Shown piece after piece: positions 53,879 through 62,662 of a DNA stretch of 64,000 bases. The stretch covers positions 1 to 64,000 of the forward strand of contig JAPOVL010000038.1 in NCBI GenBank assembly GCA_026708115.1, read 5' to 3'. This stretch comes from Chloroflexota bacterium (GTDB lineage Bacteria > Chloroflexota > Anaerolineae > Aggregatilineales > Phototrophicaceae). The notes below the pieces were generated by a model that was not told where the DNA came from, made no database searches, and saw only the letters and a list, made by a program, of their open reading frames with translations. The position numbers and the translations under genes were made by a program. How positions within the stretch are numbered: the stretch's first letter is position 1; each line of letters starts with the position of its first letter.

Positions 53879-54822
53879 ATTTTCTCCTGCCTATGGTGTG
53901 CCGGGCGATGCGTCTCAGCAGCTTCAGCCAATTTTTTAAAGATCCTGTCGGTTACTTCTATCTCAAACACTTCGGCGATTGCCCCCGTCCAACCATGCAA
54001 GAAGTAATTCCAACCGTCTTCAATCGTCAGATCCCGCTCTTCAGCTTGCGTCTTGGCTTGCCGCATGAACTGACGTTCACCGCGGTAATTCAACTCCCAA
54101 ACCAAGCTGTTTTGCGGGAAGGGCGCCGCATCAGTGATCGGCGAACCCGGGCGGTCCTTACCCATGCCGGTGGCGTTGATCACAAGCGACGCTTCGGGCA
54201 AGCGGCGCATCAATGCGTCGTTCTCGGCGAAGTCGCTTTGCAAATAGTAGTCGAATCGAATCGCCGTATCCAGCTTGTCGTGGATGCGGCGAATGGCATC
54301 CAATCGCTCCGCAACGATGTCAACGAGCAGGAAGCGGCGCGGATGCGCGGCATTACGCGAGCGTTCGGCCATGCAGACGCTTATAGCGGTGGCGGCGCCC
54401 CCCGCCCCAAAGCACAGCACATCGCGCCGACCGTCTTCCCAGTGATCCGCAGGTACAAAGTGATCCAGGGCCAAACCGGAGGAGATCGTATCCTTGGCGA
54501 ATCCATGCAGAAGACCGCCGACTTTTGCGATACAAGATACCTCATCGCAAATCCGGGCATGGGGATCGAGGAAGTCAAACATGTCGCGACAGGCCTGCAA
54601 CAGGTCAATTTTATGCGCTGTCACCAGAGCGCCTCGCACAGCAGGATCCTCCCGTATTTCATTGGCGATGCGTCGATAGCTGGCTGGCGGGGCGTTCAAC
54701 GGGATATCGCGTCCCAGGATTTTGGCGGTCAAGCCGAGGATCTTCGCCCATCGCGGGAAGATCATCATGATCGACGACTGCCCGGTGCTGACGCCGATAA
54801 ATATGAAAGTCTCAATTGGCAT
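53875..54822 (-). CDS. Atypical shikimate dehydrogenase-like protein
   Basis: 315 residues, AroE/YdiB-type fold. The cofactor loop is CFGAGGAATAISVCM, and the family block NATGM appears in SLVINATGMGKD. The canonical substrate segment (GxPxxHSxSP) is replaced by GVSTGQSSIMMIF, while the Lys of ALVTAHKID sits at the catalytic position. It therefore probably uses a different hydroxy-acid or polyol than shikimate. It lies between an FGGY kinase and PgiA in one operon, which supports sugar metabolism. Confidence 0.75.
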   Translation of the reverse strand: MPIETFIFIGVSTGQSSIMMIFPRWAKILGLTAKILGRDIPLNAPPASYRRIANEIREDPAVRGALVTAHKIDLLQACRDMFDFLDPHARICDEVSCIAKVGGLLHGFAKDTISSGLALDHFVPADHWEDGRRDVLCFGAGGAATAISVCMAERSRNAAHPRRFLLVDIVAERLDAIRRIHDKLDTAIRFDYYLQSDFAENDALMRRLPEASLVINATGMGKDRPGSPITDAAPFPQNSLVWELNYRGERQFMRQAKTQAEERDLTIEDGWNYFLHGWTGAIAEVFEIEVTDRIFKKLAEAAETHRPAHHRQEKI

Positions 54823-54846
54823 GGTTGTCGTGTTCTGCAGTTGGAT

Positions 54847-56373
54847 TCACAGCGCGGCGATCGCTTCATAGGCCGGCGCCAGAGCATCGTAAAGCTGGTT
54901 GAAGACCGGCAGCATCTTGTCGTAAGTCGCGCGCGCGCGCTGGTCAGGCGTGACTGTGGCGGCGATGTCATTCATGGTCTCGATCACGGAAAAATCCGGA
55001 TACAAGCCGACGCCGACGCCGCCGACCAAGGCCGCCCCCATCGAGGTCGCCTCCTCCAATATCGCCAGCCGATGCACAGGCATGCCGTAGACATCCGCCA
55101 TTATCTGATTCCAGATGCGTCCGCTGGCCCCGCCGCCGATCAGCCGCATGGCCTCAATCTGTGTGCCCTGATCACGAAAGGCATCGAGGATAACGCGCAG
55201 GTTCATGGTTACGCCCTCCAAGACCGCGCGATACATATGCGCCCGCGTATGGCGGATCGTCAAACCAATAAAAGCGCCACGCGCATGGGGGTTCCAGCGC
55301 GGACTGCGTTCGCCCATCAGATATGGCAGGAAGAACAGTCCATCCGCGCCGGGCGCAACCTGCGCGACTTCCAAGTTGATTAGCTCGTAAGGGCTGATGC
55401 CCAGCCGCTCGGCAGTTTCCTTTTCGAAGAGCGAAAGCTGATCGCGCGTCCATTGATAGGATGCGCCGGCCGCTTGCATGGTGCCTGTTGGCATGACCAT
55501 ATCGGGGATCACGTGCGCGAAGGTGAAGGTACGGTAATCGGGATCGTAGACCGGCCTTGCCGTCGAGATCGCGATCCAAGATGACGAGCCGACGTAATTG
55601 TAAGCCGAGCCTTCTTCAATGACACCGGCGCCGGCGGCCGCGCAAGCGCCATCGCCGCCACCGATGACGACCAGCGTTCCCGCAGCCACGCCGATGTCTT
55701 CAGCAATTTCGGCGCGGACCTCGCCGACGACATCAATCGACCGCCGTAATTCCGGCAAGAGGGCGGCCGGCAGACCGACCGCGTCCAGTATCATCGCGGA
55801 CCAGGCGCCACTGTTCAAATCGTAGAGATTCATGCTCGACGCATCCGATGGATCGGTCACGAATCTGCCCGTCAGCCGCGCGACGATGCAATCTTTGGCA
55901 TGCACGAACTTGTGCGTGGCTTGAAAAATGTCCGGCTGATGATCGCGAATCCAGAGTATCTTGGCCAGCGAGTATGATGAGCTGAGGCGATGGCCTGTGA
56001 TTTGGTAAACGTCCTCGAAGGAAACCCGCTCGCCGATCCAACGTTCTTGATCGAGCGCGCGCTGATCGGCCCAGATGATGGCGTTGCGCAGCGGACGTGC
56101 CTCTTTGTCAAGCGGAACCGCGCCCATCATCTGCCCGCTAAACGTGATGCAGGCGATGTCGTTATTTCTGACGCCCGTCTCGCTCAAGAGGCGGCGCGTC
56201 GACAGGCAGACCGCGTCCCACCAATCTGCCGGGTTTTGTTCCGCCCAGCCGGTGTGGGCGTACTCGGTTTCATAAGCATGGAAGGAAGCGCCGACCAGTT
56301 TACCTTCACGGTCGTAGAGCGTCGCTTTGTTGCCCGTCGTGCCGAGGTCGTGGGCGATGACATAGCTTGCCAT
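54847..56373 (-). CDS. FGGY-family carbohydrate kinase, xylulokinase-like
   Basis: About 508 residues from ATG 56373 (TTG 56406 gives an extension). N-terminal IAHDLGTTGNKATLYD is the phosphate-binding motif. ITFSGQMMGAVPLDKEARPL, and later VVIGGGDGACAAAGAGV and LIGGGASGRIWNQIMADV, are FGGY blocks. Closest in pattern to xylulokinases, giving xylulose-5-phosphate, but other ketoses or polyols are possible. First gene of the minus-strand operon with the AroE-like and PgiA genes. Confidence 0.9.
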   Translation of the reverse strand: MASYVIAHDLGTTGNKATLYDREGKLVGASFHAYETEYAHTGWAEQNPADWWDAVCLSTRRLLSETGVRNNDIACITFSGQMMGAVPLDKEARPLRNAIIWADQRALDQERWIGERVSFEDVYQITGHRLSSSYSLAKILWIRDHQPDIFQATHKFVHAKDCIVARLTGRFVTDPSDASSMNLYDLNSGAWSAMILDAVGLPAALLPELRRSIDVVGEVRAEIAEDIGVAAGTLVVIGGGDGACAAAGAGVIEEGSAYNYVGSSSWIAISTARPVYDPDYRTFTFAHVIPDMVMPTGTMQAAGASYQWTRDQLSLFEKETAERLGISPYELINLEVAQVAPGADGLFFLPYLMGERSPRWNPHARGAFIGLTIRHTRAHMYRAVLEGVTMNLRVILDAFRDQGTQIEAMRLIGGGASGRIWNQIMADVYGMPVHRLAILEEATSMGAALVGGVGVGLYPDFSVIETMNDIAATVTPDQRARATYDKMLPVFNQLYDALAPAYEAIAAL

Positions 56374-56697
56374 AGGCGGCCGTTCCCCCGTTAAGAAATG
56401 GGACAAGCATACAGAATTCGGCGGCTGAATGCCAGAGCAACCGCGCCAGAATCTCCTCTTCCGCCGAGGACACCAGCGGACACTGAGGCTCGCGAGCCGC
56501 CCCTGATTTTTGTTATGTCGTGCGGCATGTTACAAATATAGGTTTTTTGCCCGATTGCCTGGTAGCCGCATACAAGCAGGCTGTTAGATCGCTGCATTTC
56601 CAGATAGAATGCCTGCGGGAAGTTTCCCTCTGGCGGCGGATGCCGCCCGAATCTGTGGGTTCAGTGTTTTGTCCGATTATAGTGATGGAGTACAGCA

Positions 56698-58167
56698 ATG
56701 CGTAAACTTTCTCTACTGATATTGCTTGGTCTGCTGGCGGCGCTTATGACAGCAGGCGCGGGCGCGCAAGATTTCTCCGGGCAGACTGTTGTCGTGGTAA
56801 CACAGACGGGGTCGGCTATTGGTGGTCCGGTCCTGGACAAAGGGCCGATTTGGGAAGAGGCAACTGGCGGAAACATCGAGTTGCAGACTTTCGCATTTGG
56901 CGAGCTATTCGAAAAGATTGTCACGGCTCTTTCGACGGGCTCGGGCGATTATGATGTGCTGATTTACGCCGCCGACTGGGCGGGGGACATCATGGCGCCG
57001 GGTTATGTGATGGAGATTCCGCAGGAAACGCTGGATGCCATCGAATCCGACGATGTGATTCCGCTCTATGCCGACCGCATTACGACTTGGGGCGGCGTGC
57101 CTTACGCCCTGCCCTACGATGGCGACGCGCACATGCTCTATTATCGCAAGGACCTGGTCGACAACGAAATGTACGCGGCAGACTTCGAGGCGGCCTATGG
57201 TTATGCCCTGGGCGAGCCGACCACCTGGACGCAGTACCGCGATATCGCCGAGTTCTTCAATGGCATGGAAGTGGATACCGCCGGCTCAATGGCGCCGATC
57301 TATGGCGCGCTGGAAGCGCAGCGCCGCAACGCGCAATCGTACTGGGTCTACCTGTCCCGCGCCGCGGGTTACGGCAAGGCGCCCGGCAACCCCTGCTTCT
57401 TCTTCAGCTGCGATGACATGACCCCGCAAGTCAACAACCCGGGCTGGGTGCGCGCGCTTGAAGAGTACATTGATATCCGCAGCGTCGGCGATCCGGAGAT
57501 GATCAATTACGATGTGGCCGATACACGCACCCTGATGGCGACCGGCACCGCCGTATTGAACCTCGACTGGGGCGATGTCGGCACGATCTCGGTTGACGAG
57601 AATGTCTCACTGGTCAAAGGCGCGGTTGGCTTTGGCGTACTGCCCGGTGGCGATTCCTACTGGGACTATGAAGCTGGCGAATGGGTGATGGAAGAGAATC
57701 CGGCGCCCTTTATCGCCTTCGGCGGTTGGATTATCTCCATCGCGTCGGACAGCGACGTCACCGAAGCGGCGCTCGACTTCGCTTCTTTCCTGGCCAGCAA
57801 GGACGTGGTAAACGAACTGGCGGTTACAGGCGGCACGGGCATCAATCCCAGCCGCTTCAGCCAATTGGCGGATACCGCGCCCTGGGTCGCGGCTGGCTTT
57901 GATGAAGACAGCGCGGCCGATTACCTGGACGCGATTCAGAATACCATCAATCACCCGAACGCCGTGCTGGATATTCGCATCACTGGTTCGGCCGAGTACC
58001 TGTCGACGCTGGACGCCGAGATAGCACGGGCGCTCGCGGGTGAGATCAGCGCGCAAGAGGCGCTGGATAACGTGGCTGAATTGTGGGATGCCATCACGGA
58101 CCGTCTCGGACGCGACGCGCAAGCGCAGCAATACCGGGCAGCCGTCGGCTACATGGGCGATATGTAG
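56698..58167 (+). CDS. Sugar ABC importer 5: extracellular binding protein
   Basis: 489 residues, longer than the other four binding proteins. Sec signal peptide LSLLILLGLLAALMTAGAGAQ, then a MalE-like fold (TVVVVTQTGSAIGGPVLDKG, VPYALPYDGDAHMLYYRKDL, GGWIISIASDSDVTEAALDF). GATGGAG lies about ten bases before the ATG. It is divergent from the FGGY operon. The 291 bases upstream contain only a degenerate GAGGCTCGCGAGCC palindrome. A pentose, ketose or polyol substrate is inferred from the neighbours. Confidence 0.9.
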   Translation: MRKLSLLILLGLLAALMTAGAGAQDFSGQTVVVVTQTGSAIGGPVLDKGPIWEEATGGNIELQTFAFGELFEKIVTALSTGSGDYDVLIYAADWAGDIMAPGYVMEIPQETLDAIESDDVIPLYADRITTWGGVPYALPYDGDAHMLYYRKDLVDNEMYAADFEAAYGYALGEPTTWTQYRDIAEFFNGMEVDTAGSMAPIYGALEAQRRNAQSYWVYLSRAAGYGKAPGNPCFFFSCDDMTPQVNNPGWVRALEEYIDIRSVGDPEMINYDVADTRTLMATGTAVLNLDWGDVGTISVDENVSLVKGAVGFGVLPGGDSYWDYEAGEWVMEENPAPFIAFGGWIISIASDSDVTEAALDFASFLASKDVVNELAVTGGTGINPSRFSQLADTAPWVAAGFDEDSAADYLDAIQNTINHPNAVLDIRITGSAEYLSTLDAEIARALAGEISAQEALDNVAELWDAITDRLGRDAQAQQYRAAVGYMGDM

Positions 58168-58193
58168 GCGCTTTTCACCCCCACCCCAAACCA

Positions 58194-58218
58194 CCCCTCC
58201 TCTATAAAGGAGGAGGGG
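58194..58218 (+). promoter_or_regulatory. Intercistronic hairpin, ABC operon 5
   Basis: CCCCTCCTC (58194-58202) and GAGGAGGGG (58210-58218) form a perfect nine-base stem with a seven-base loop, 26 bases after the binding-protein stop. A GGGCGAGCC/GGCTCGCCC palindrome follows at 58250-58269. Confidence 0.6.
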
Positions 58219-58343
58219 CGGACCGTTTGGCAATCAAGCTGTAATTCGTGGGCGAGCCAAGGCTCGCCCCTACAGATTTCGCGGGGAAGGGACCGGGATT
58301 AGGAGTTCTGCCATAAATATCTTCCAAAGACTGTTGAACCTTG

Positions 58344-58556
58344 ATGGCGATGAAGAGTATTGAGGGTGTTGTCCGAGCGTTGGAAGAGATTAGCGGCAAA
58401 ATTGGCAAAGAACCTTGGGATTTTGGCAGTGATGATACTGTCAAGGGTAAACTGGACGATGTGAACTATAAACTGGACGTTATAAATGTCAATCTAAATC
58501 ACAAGATTCGCTTACTTGAGTCTATCGAGACAGAACTCGGCAAATCCGCTAATTAG
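58344..58556 (+). CDS. Small helical protein, unknown
   Basis: About 70 residues from ATG 58344 (58350 is also possible), inside the 403-base gap between the binding-protein and permease genes of ABC operon 5. Hydrophilic with a coiled-coil look: [19 protein letters not shown] and [20 protein letters not shown]. No ribosome binding site is obvious. Lower G+C than the flanking genes suggests insertion. Family not recognised. Confidence 0.45.
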   Translation: MAMKSIEGVVRALEEISGKIGKEPWDFGSDDTVKGKLDDVNYKLDVINVNLNHKIRLLESIETELGKSAN

Positions 58557-58570
58557 TAAGAAAACAAAGT

Positions 58571-59566
58571 GTGGCATCCAACGCGATTACCGGCAGCATA
58601 AGCACCGTGCGCGAAGACAGGCTCATGAAGCGGGTCTTCCTCAGCCCGGCTGTGGTCATCCTTTTTGCTTTGTCCGTTTTTCCGCTGATCTGGTCGCTCG
58701 GCATCAGTTTCACTGATATGCAGCGCGGGGGATCGACCATCGCCCGTCAAGCGGAAGCCGAGGGCATCACCGAAGGCGTGGGTTTTATGGGCATGGGCTT
58801 CGAGCTGACCGGACGGAACTATCAGCGATTGATCGGCGATACGCGCCTGCATAGTACCGTTCGCAATACCGTGGTCTATGTCTTCTTCGGCGTGACCATT
58901 CAGTACGTACTTGGTATGGGCCTGGCGACCGTGCTTAACCAACCCTTCCGGGGACGCAACCTGGTGCGGGTGATCTTCCTGATGCCGATGATGATCACGC
59001 CGGTCGCGGCGGCCTATACCGGACGCATGTTCTTCGATTCCAACGCGCTGCGCTCGCCACTGGCGCATTTTCTGCGGCAACTCTCCAAGACATTGCAATT
59101 AGAGCAGACTTTATCGGTTCCCTGGTTCACGGACATCGGCTGGGCGCCTGTCGCTATCTTGCTGATTGACGCCTGGCAATGGATTCCCTTCATGACTCTG
59201 ATCCTGTTGGCGGGCATGCAATCCATCCCCGAGGATATCTATGAAGCCGCGCGCGTTGATGGCGCGAATGTCCTGCAAATCTTCTGGCGCATCACCTTGC
59301 CGATTCTATTCCCGATATCAATGACGGTGATACTGATCCGCGGCTTGGAAATCTTCAAGATTATTGATGTGATTGTCGTGACCACCGGCGGCGGCCCAGG
59401 CTCGGCTACCGAGTCATTGACCCTGTACATATTTGAGCAAGCGCTGAGCAACGGCAACTATGGCTATGCCAGCGCCATTGCCTATATCTTATTGATTCTC
59501 GTTATCATCTTCGCTTCTGTTTTTCTGGCAGTCGGCCGGCGCTGGGCTGGCTCGTGGGAACGTTGA
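58571..59566 (+). CDS. Sugar ABC importer 5: MalF-type permease
   Basis: 331 residues if GTG 58571 is used; ATG 58625 ([20 protein letters not shown]) is a good alternative and removes an unconserved N-terminus. Six membrane segments, a longer first periplasmic loop, EAA loop [20 protein letters not shown]. Cotranscribed with the gene ten bases downstream. Confidence 0.9.
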   Translation: MASNAITGSISTVREDRLMKRVFLSPAVVILFALSVFPLIWSLGISFTDMQRGGSTIARQAEAEGITEGVGFMGMGFELTGRNYQRLIGDTRLHSTVRNTVVYVFFGVTIQYVLGMGLATVLNQPFRGRNLVRVIFLMPMMITPVAAAYTGRMFFDSNALRSPLAHFLRQLSKTLQLEQTLSVPWFTDIGWAPVAILLIDAWQWIPFMTLILLAGMQSIPEDIYEAARVDGANVLQIFWRITLPILFPISMTVILIRGLEIFKIIDVIVVTTGGGPGSATESLTLYIFEQALSNGNYGYASAIAYILLILVIIFASVFLAVGRRWAGSWER

Positions 59567-59576
59567 GCGTATTGTC

Positions 59577-60473
59577 ATGCCGAATCCAAAACGAAAGAGA
59601 CTGCTGCCGCGCTCCAGCCGGCGCCCGCTATGGCAATCCGCGATGCTTTACCTCATCGTCATTGTCTGGTGCTTTATCGTTCTCTTCCCGTTTTACTGGC
59701 TGATAACCACATCGCTTAAAAGACCGATCGATGTAAGCCGCGGTCCCAACTATATCCCTTATGTCGACTTTGATCCGATTCCCGATCACTGGCAGGAAAT
59801 GTTCGGCAGCCAACGCGAGTCGACGTTTCGGCATTTCCGCAACAGTCTGATCGCCGCCGCCGGCAGTACCCTGCTGTCGGTGATCATCGGCGCGATGGCT
59901 GGATACGGTTTGTCGCGCTTCAGGTACTACTGGGGTCGCCTGGGCTGGGACAACGACAATATCGCCTTCTGGATTATCTCGCAGCGCTTCCTGCCGCCGG
60001 CGATTTTCATTGTGCCGTTCGTGCTGCTCTACAATCAGTTCGGCCTGATCGACAGCTACGCCGGCTTGATACTGGCTTACACCATGTTCAACATCCCCTT
60101 CGCCGTCTGGATCATGCGCGATTTTTTCAACGGCTTGCCAATCGACCTGGAAGAAAGCGCGCGAGTCGATGGCGCGACGCGCTGGCAAGCCTTCTATCGC
60201 ATCGTCTTGCCTTTGAGCGCGCCCGGTCTGGTCGCGGTGGCGATTTTCTCCTTCATCTTCGCCTGGAACGAGTACCTTTTCGCCCTGATGCTGACCAACT
60301 TCAACGCCATCACCATGCCGGTTCTGATCGCCGGGCAGAACAATACCCGTGGCATCGAATGGTGGTTTATCAGCGCCTTAACACTGACGGCGGTGGCGCC
60401 GGTGATCGTCATCGGCTTGTTGTTGGAGCGCTTTATCACGCGCGGTCTCACGGCGGGCGCGATCAAAGGCTAG
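59577..60473 (+). CDS. Sugar ABC importer 5: MalG-type permease
   Basis: 298 residues with six membrane segments, EAA loop [20 protein letters not shown] and C-terminus [17 protein letters not shown]. Its stop codon (60471-60473) abuts the stop of hxlB on the other strand with no gap. Confidence 0.92.
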   Translation: MPNPKRKRLLPRSSRRPLWQSAMLYLIVIVWCFIVLFPFYWLITTSLKRPIDVSRGPNYIPYVDFDPIPDHWQEMFGSQRESTFRHFRNSLIAAAGSTLLSVIIGAMAGYGLSRFRYYWGRLGWDNDNIAFWIISQRFLPPAIFIVPFVLLYNQFGLIDSYAGLILAYTMFNIPFAVWIMRDFFNGLPIDLEESARVDGATRWQAFYRIVLPLSAPGLVAVAIFSFIFAWNEYLFALMLTNFNAITMPVLIAGQNNTRGIEWWFISALTLTAVAPVIVIGLLLERFITRGLTAGAIKG

Positions 60474-61034
60474 CTATTCCAAATTGGCATGGCGGGCGTT
60501 CATGGCGCTTTCGTCCACCTGGAGCGCATGCTTCAGCCGGATGATAAGCAAGTCGCAGAGCAATCCCAGACAATGCTCGAAGAGCGATCCCATCACCAAG
60601 ACCGAGTCTTCACCGCGATTGGCGCCGGCTTTGAAGTTGCTGGCGGGGATGTGGACCCGTGTCGTTGCGGCAGCGGCGATGGGCGACTCGAGATTGCCGG
60701 TGACGGTGGAGATCGATGCGCCAATCGCTTGGGCGGTGGCCACATGTCGCAGAAGCGATGCCGAATGCCCCGATGATGAACCGACGAGCAGAAGATCTGC
60801 TGCGGCGATCGACGGCGTGGTGACATCGTCAACGACATAGACGGTCAATCCCAAGTGCATCAAGCGCATGGCGAAGGCTTTCATCTGCAAGCCAGTGCGT
60901 CCCTTGCCGGCGATGAAGATGCGATCGGCGCGTAGAATGGCCGTTTGCAAATGCGCAAGCTGGGCCGGGTCGACCTGGCGCAATGTACGTGACAGATCGG
61001 CAAGAATGGCTTCGAAGAGCTCAGGCGTCTGCAT
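60474..61034 (-). CDS. 6-phospho-3-hexuloisomerase (SIS domain)
   Basis: 186 residues from ATG 61034. SIS-fold isomerase with FIAGKGRTGLQMKAFAMRLMHLG and DLLLVGSSSGHSASL, blocks of HxlB, which turns D-arabino-hex-3-ulose-6-phosphate into fructose-6-phosphate in the ribulose monophosphate pathway. Overlaps the hxlA 3' end by 14 bases. Convergent and abutting with the MalG gene of ABC operon 5. Confidence 0.88.
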   Translation of the reverse strand: MQTPELFEAILADLSRTLRQVDPAQLAHLQTAILRADRIFIAGKGRTGLQMKAFAMRLMHLGLTVYVVDDVTTPSIAAADLLLVGSSSGHSASLLRHVATAQAIGASISTVTGNLESPIAAAATTRVHIPASNFKAGANRGEDSVLVMGSLFEHCLGLLCDLLIIRLKHALQVDESAMNARHANLE

Positions 61035-61662
61035 ATTGCTCCATCCTTTCCTGAATGAGCCGCGCGGCAAGGCCGGGATCCGGCGCCGCGGTAATCGCGG
61101 AACCAACGACGACGATTTGGGGCTGGATGGGCAGTATATGTGTCAACAGCGCCAGGCTGACACCCCCGGCGATGGCCAGGCCGAGTTCAGGATAAGCCGC
61201 GCGCAGTTGGGCTAGCTGCCGCCAGGGCGAGCCGCGCTTGGCCTGCTGATCGTGGGCGGTGTGCAGGCAGAGCAAGTCGCAGCCAAGCTCGACCAATTCG
61301 GCGGCGCGCGCGAGCGGATCCGTCACAGCCATCATATCGATCATAACCTGACCAGCGTGCCTCACGCCGCTGGCGAGGGCGCCCTGAATGGTCTCGTCAC
61401 CGCCGACACCCAGAACAGTGACGATATCCGCGCCGGCGCCGAAGGCGATATCGGCTTCCGCTTCGCCGGCATCCATGATCTTGAGATCGGTCAGCAAGCA
61501 TGTCTCCGGGTACGCAGCGCGAATCCTTCGCAGGGCGCGCATGCCCTCTCGGTAGACAAGTGGCGTGCCAATCTCGACGATGTCCACATGCGCATGCGCT
61601 TTTTCTAATACGGCAAGCGCGCCTTCTAGATCGCCATCAAGCGCAAGCTGTAGTTTCGGCAT
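61021..61662 (-). CDS. 3-hexulose-6-phosphate synthase-like decarboxylase-fold enzyme
   Basis: 213 residues from ATG 61662. OMP decarboxylase superfamily barrel: LQLALDGD, VDIVEIGTPLVYREG, LLTDLKIMDAGEAEADIAF (the DxKxxD catalytic motif), IAGGVSLALL. Pairing with HxlB favours hexulose-6-phosphate synthase (ribulose-5-phosphate plus formaldehyde). The same fold includes 3-keto-L-gulonate-6-phosphate decarboxylase, which the kinase-rich context would also fit. Confidence 0.85.
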   Translation of the reverse strand: MPKLQLALDGDLEGALAVLEKAHAHVDIVEIGTPLVYREGMRALRRIRAAYPETCLLTDLKIMDAGEAEADIAFGAGADIVTVLGVGGDETIQGALASGVRHAGQVMIDMMAVTDPLARAAELVELGCDLLCLHTAHDQQAKRGSPWRQLAQLRAAYPELGLAIAGGVSLALLTHILPIQPQIVVVGSAITAAPDPGLAARLIQERMEQYADA

Positions 61663-61747
61663 GGCTATTCTTGTCAGTAGTCGGTAGGCAAAAAATCGAA
61701 CACAATAGAGTATATAAAACAAGTTTGCAGTGACAAAGGATAGGGGC

Positions 61748-62662
61748 ATGGCAGCGAAAATCGTGGTGGTGGGCAGCTTCAATACCGATCTGGTGTCTTA
61801 CATGCAGCGGATGCCGCGTCCGGGCGAAACTGTGCACGGCGATACCTTCATGACCGGCGCAGGCGGCAAAGGCTCCAATCAAGCGGTAGCGGCGGCGCGC
61901 CTGGGCGCGGATGTCACCTTCATCGGGCGTCTGGGCAAAGATGTCTTCGCCAACCTTGCTTACGAGATCTGGGACGCCGAGGGCATAAACAGCGATTATG
62001 TGGTTCAAGACGAAGAAAGCGCGACCGGGGTGGCGCCGATCTTCGTTGACAGCGCGGGCGAAAACATGATTGTCGTGGTCCTGGGCGCCAATTCCCGCGT
62101 GCAGTCAAGCGATATTGACGCCGCCAGGGAGCGCATTGCCGCGGCTGATGTTTTGGTCGTGCAGCTGGAAATCAACACCGATATGGTGACTTATGCCTTG
62201 CAAGTGGCGAAGGAAGTCGGCATCAGGACCATATTGAACCCGGCGCCGGCCGCGCCCATCCCGCGGGAGACGATCCAATTGGCGGATTATCTGACGCCAA
62301 ACGAAACTGAACTGGAGAGCCTCAGCGGCGGACCTGTGTCTGATGTGGCGGCGGCTGCGCGCTCGCTGATGACGCGCGAGGAACAGACGGTGGTGGTGAC
62401 AATGGGCGCGCAGGGCGCGCAGGTCGTCTCGCGAGATCGGACTGACCCGCTGCCAACTTTCAAGGTAGATGTGGTGGATACTACCGGCGCCGGCGACGCT
62501 TTCAACGGGGCGCTCGCGGTTGCGTTGGCGGAAGGCAAATCGCTCCAAGACGCCGTGCGCTTCGCCAACGCCACCGCCGCTCTGTGCGTCACCAAGGCCG
62601 GCGCGGCCGGTAGCGCCCCGCACAGAGCCGATGTCGATGCCCTGCTGGCAGCTAGCGAATGA
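61748..62662 (+). CDS. Ribokinase
   Basis: 304 residues from ATG 61748 with AAAGGA at 61735. Ribokinase/PfkB fold: VVGSFNTDLVSYMQRMPRPG, FMTGAGGKGSNQAVAAARLG, and the C-terminal DTTGAGDAFNGAL with catalytic Asp. Phosphorylates D-ribose to ribose-5-phosphate. It is divergent from hxlA and overlaps the GMC gene at the 3' ends by 11 bases. Confidence 0.92.
   Translation: MAAKIVVVGSFNTDLVSYMQRMPRPGETVHGDTFMTGAGGKGSNQAVAAARLGADVTFIGRLGKDVFANLAYEIWDAEGINSDYVVQDEESATGVAPIFVDSAGENMIVVVLGANSRVQSSDIDAARERIAAADVLVVQLEINTDMVTYALQVAKEVGIRTILNPAPAAPIPRETIQLADYLTPNETELESLSGGPVSDVAAAARSLMTREEQTVVVTMGAQGAQVVSRDRTDPLPTFKVDVVDTTGAGDAFNGALAVALAEGKSLQDAVRFANATAALCVTKAGAAGSAPHRADVDALLAASE

Noticed and set aside
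53893..55383. 496-codon open frame on the plus strand
   Set aside because: Antisense to the AroE-like and FGGY kinase genes, which carry clear motifs.
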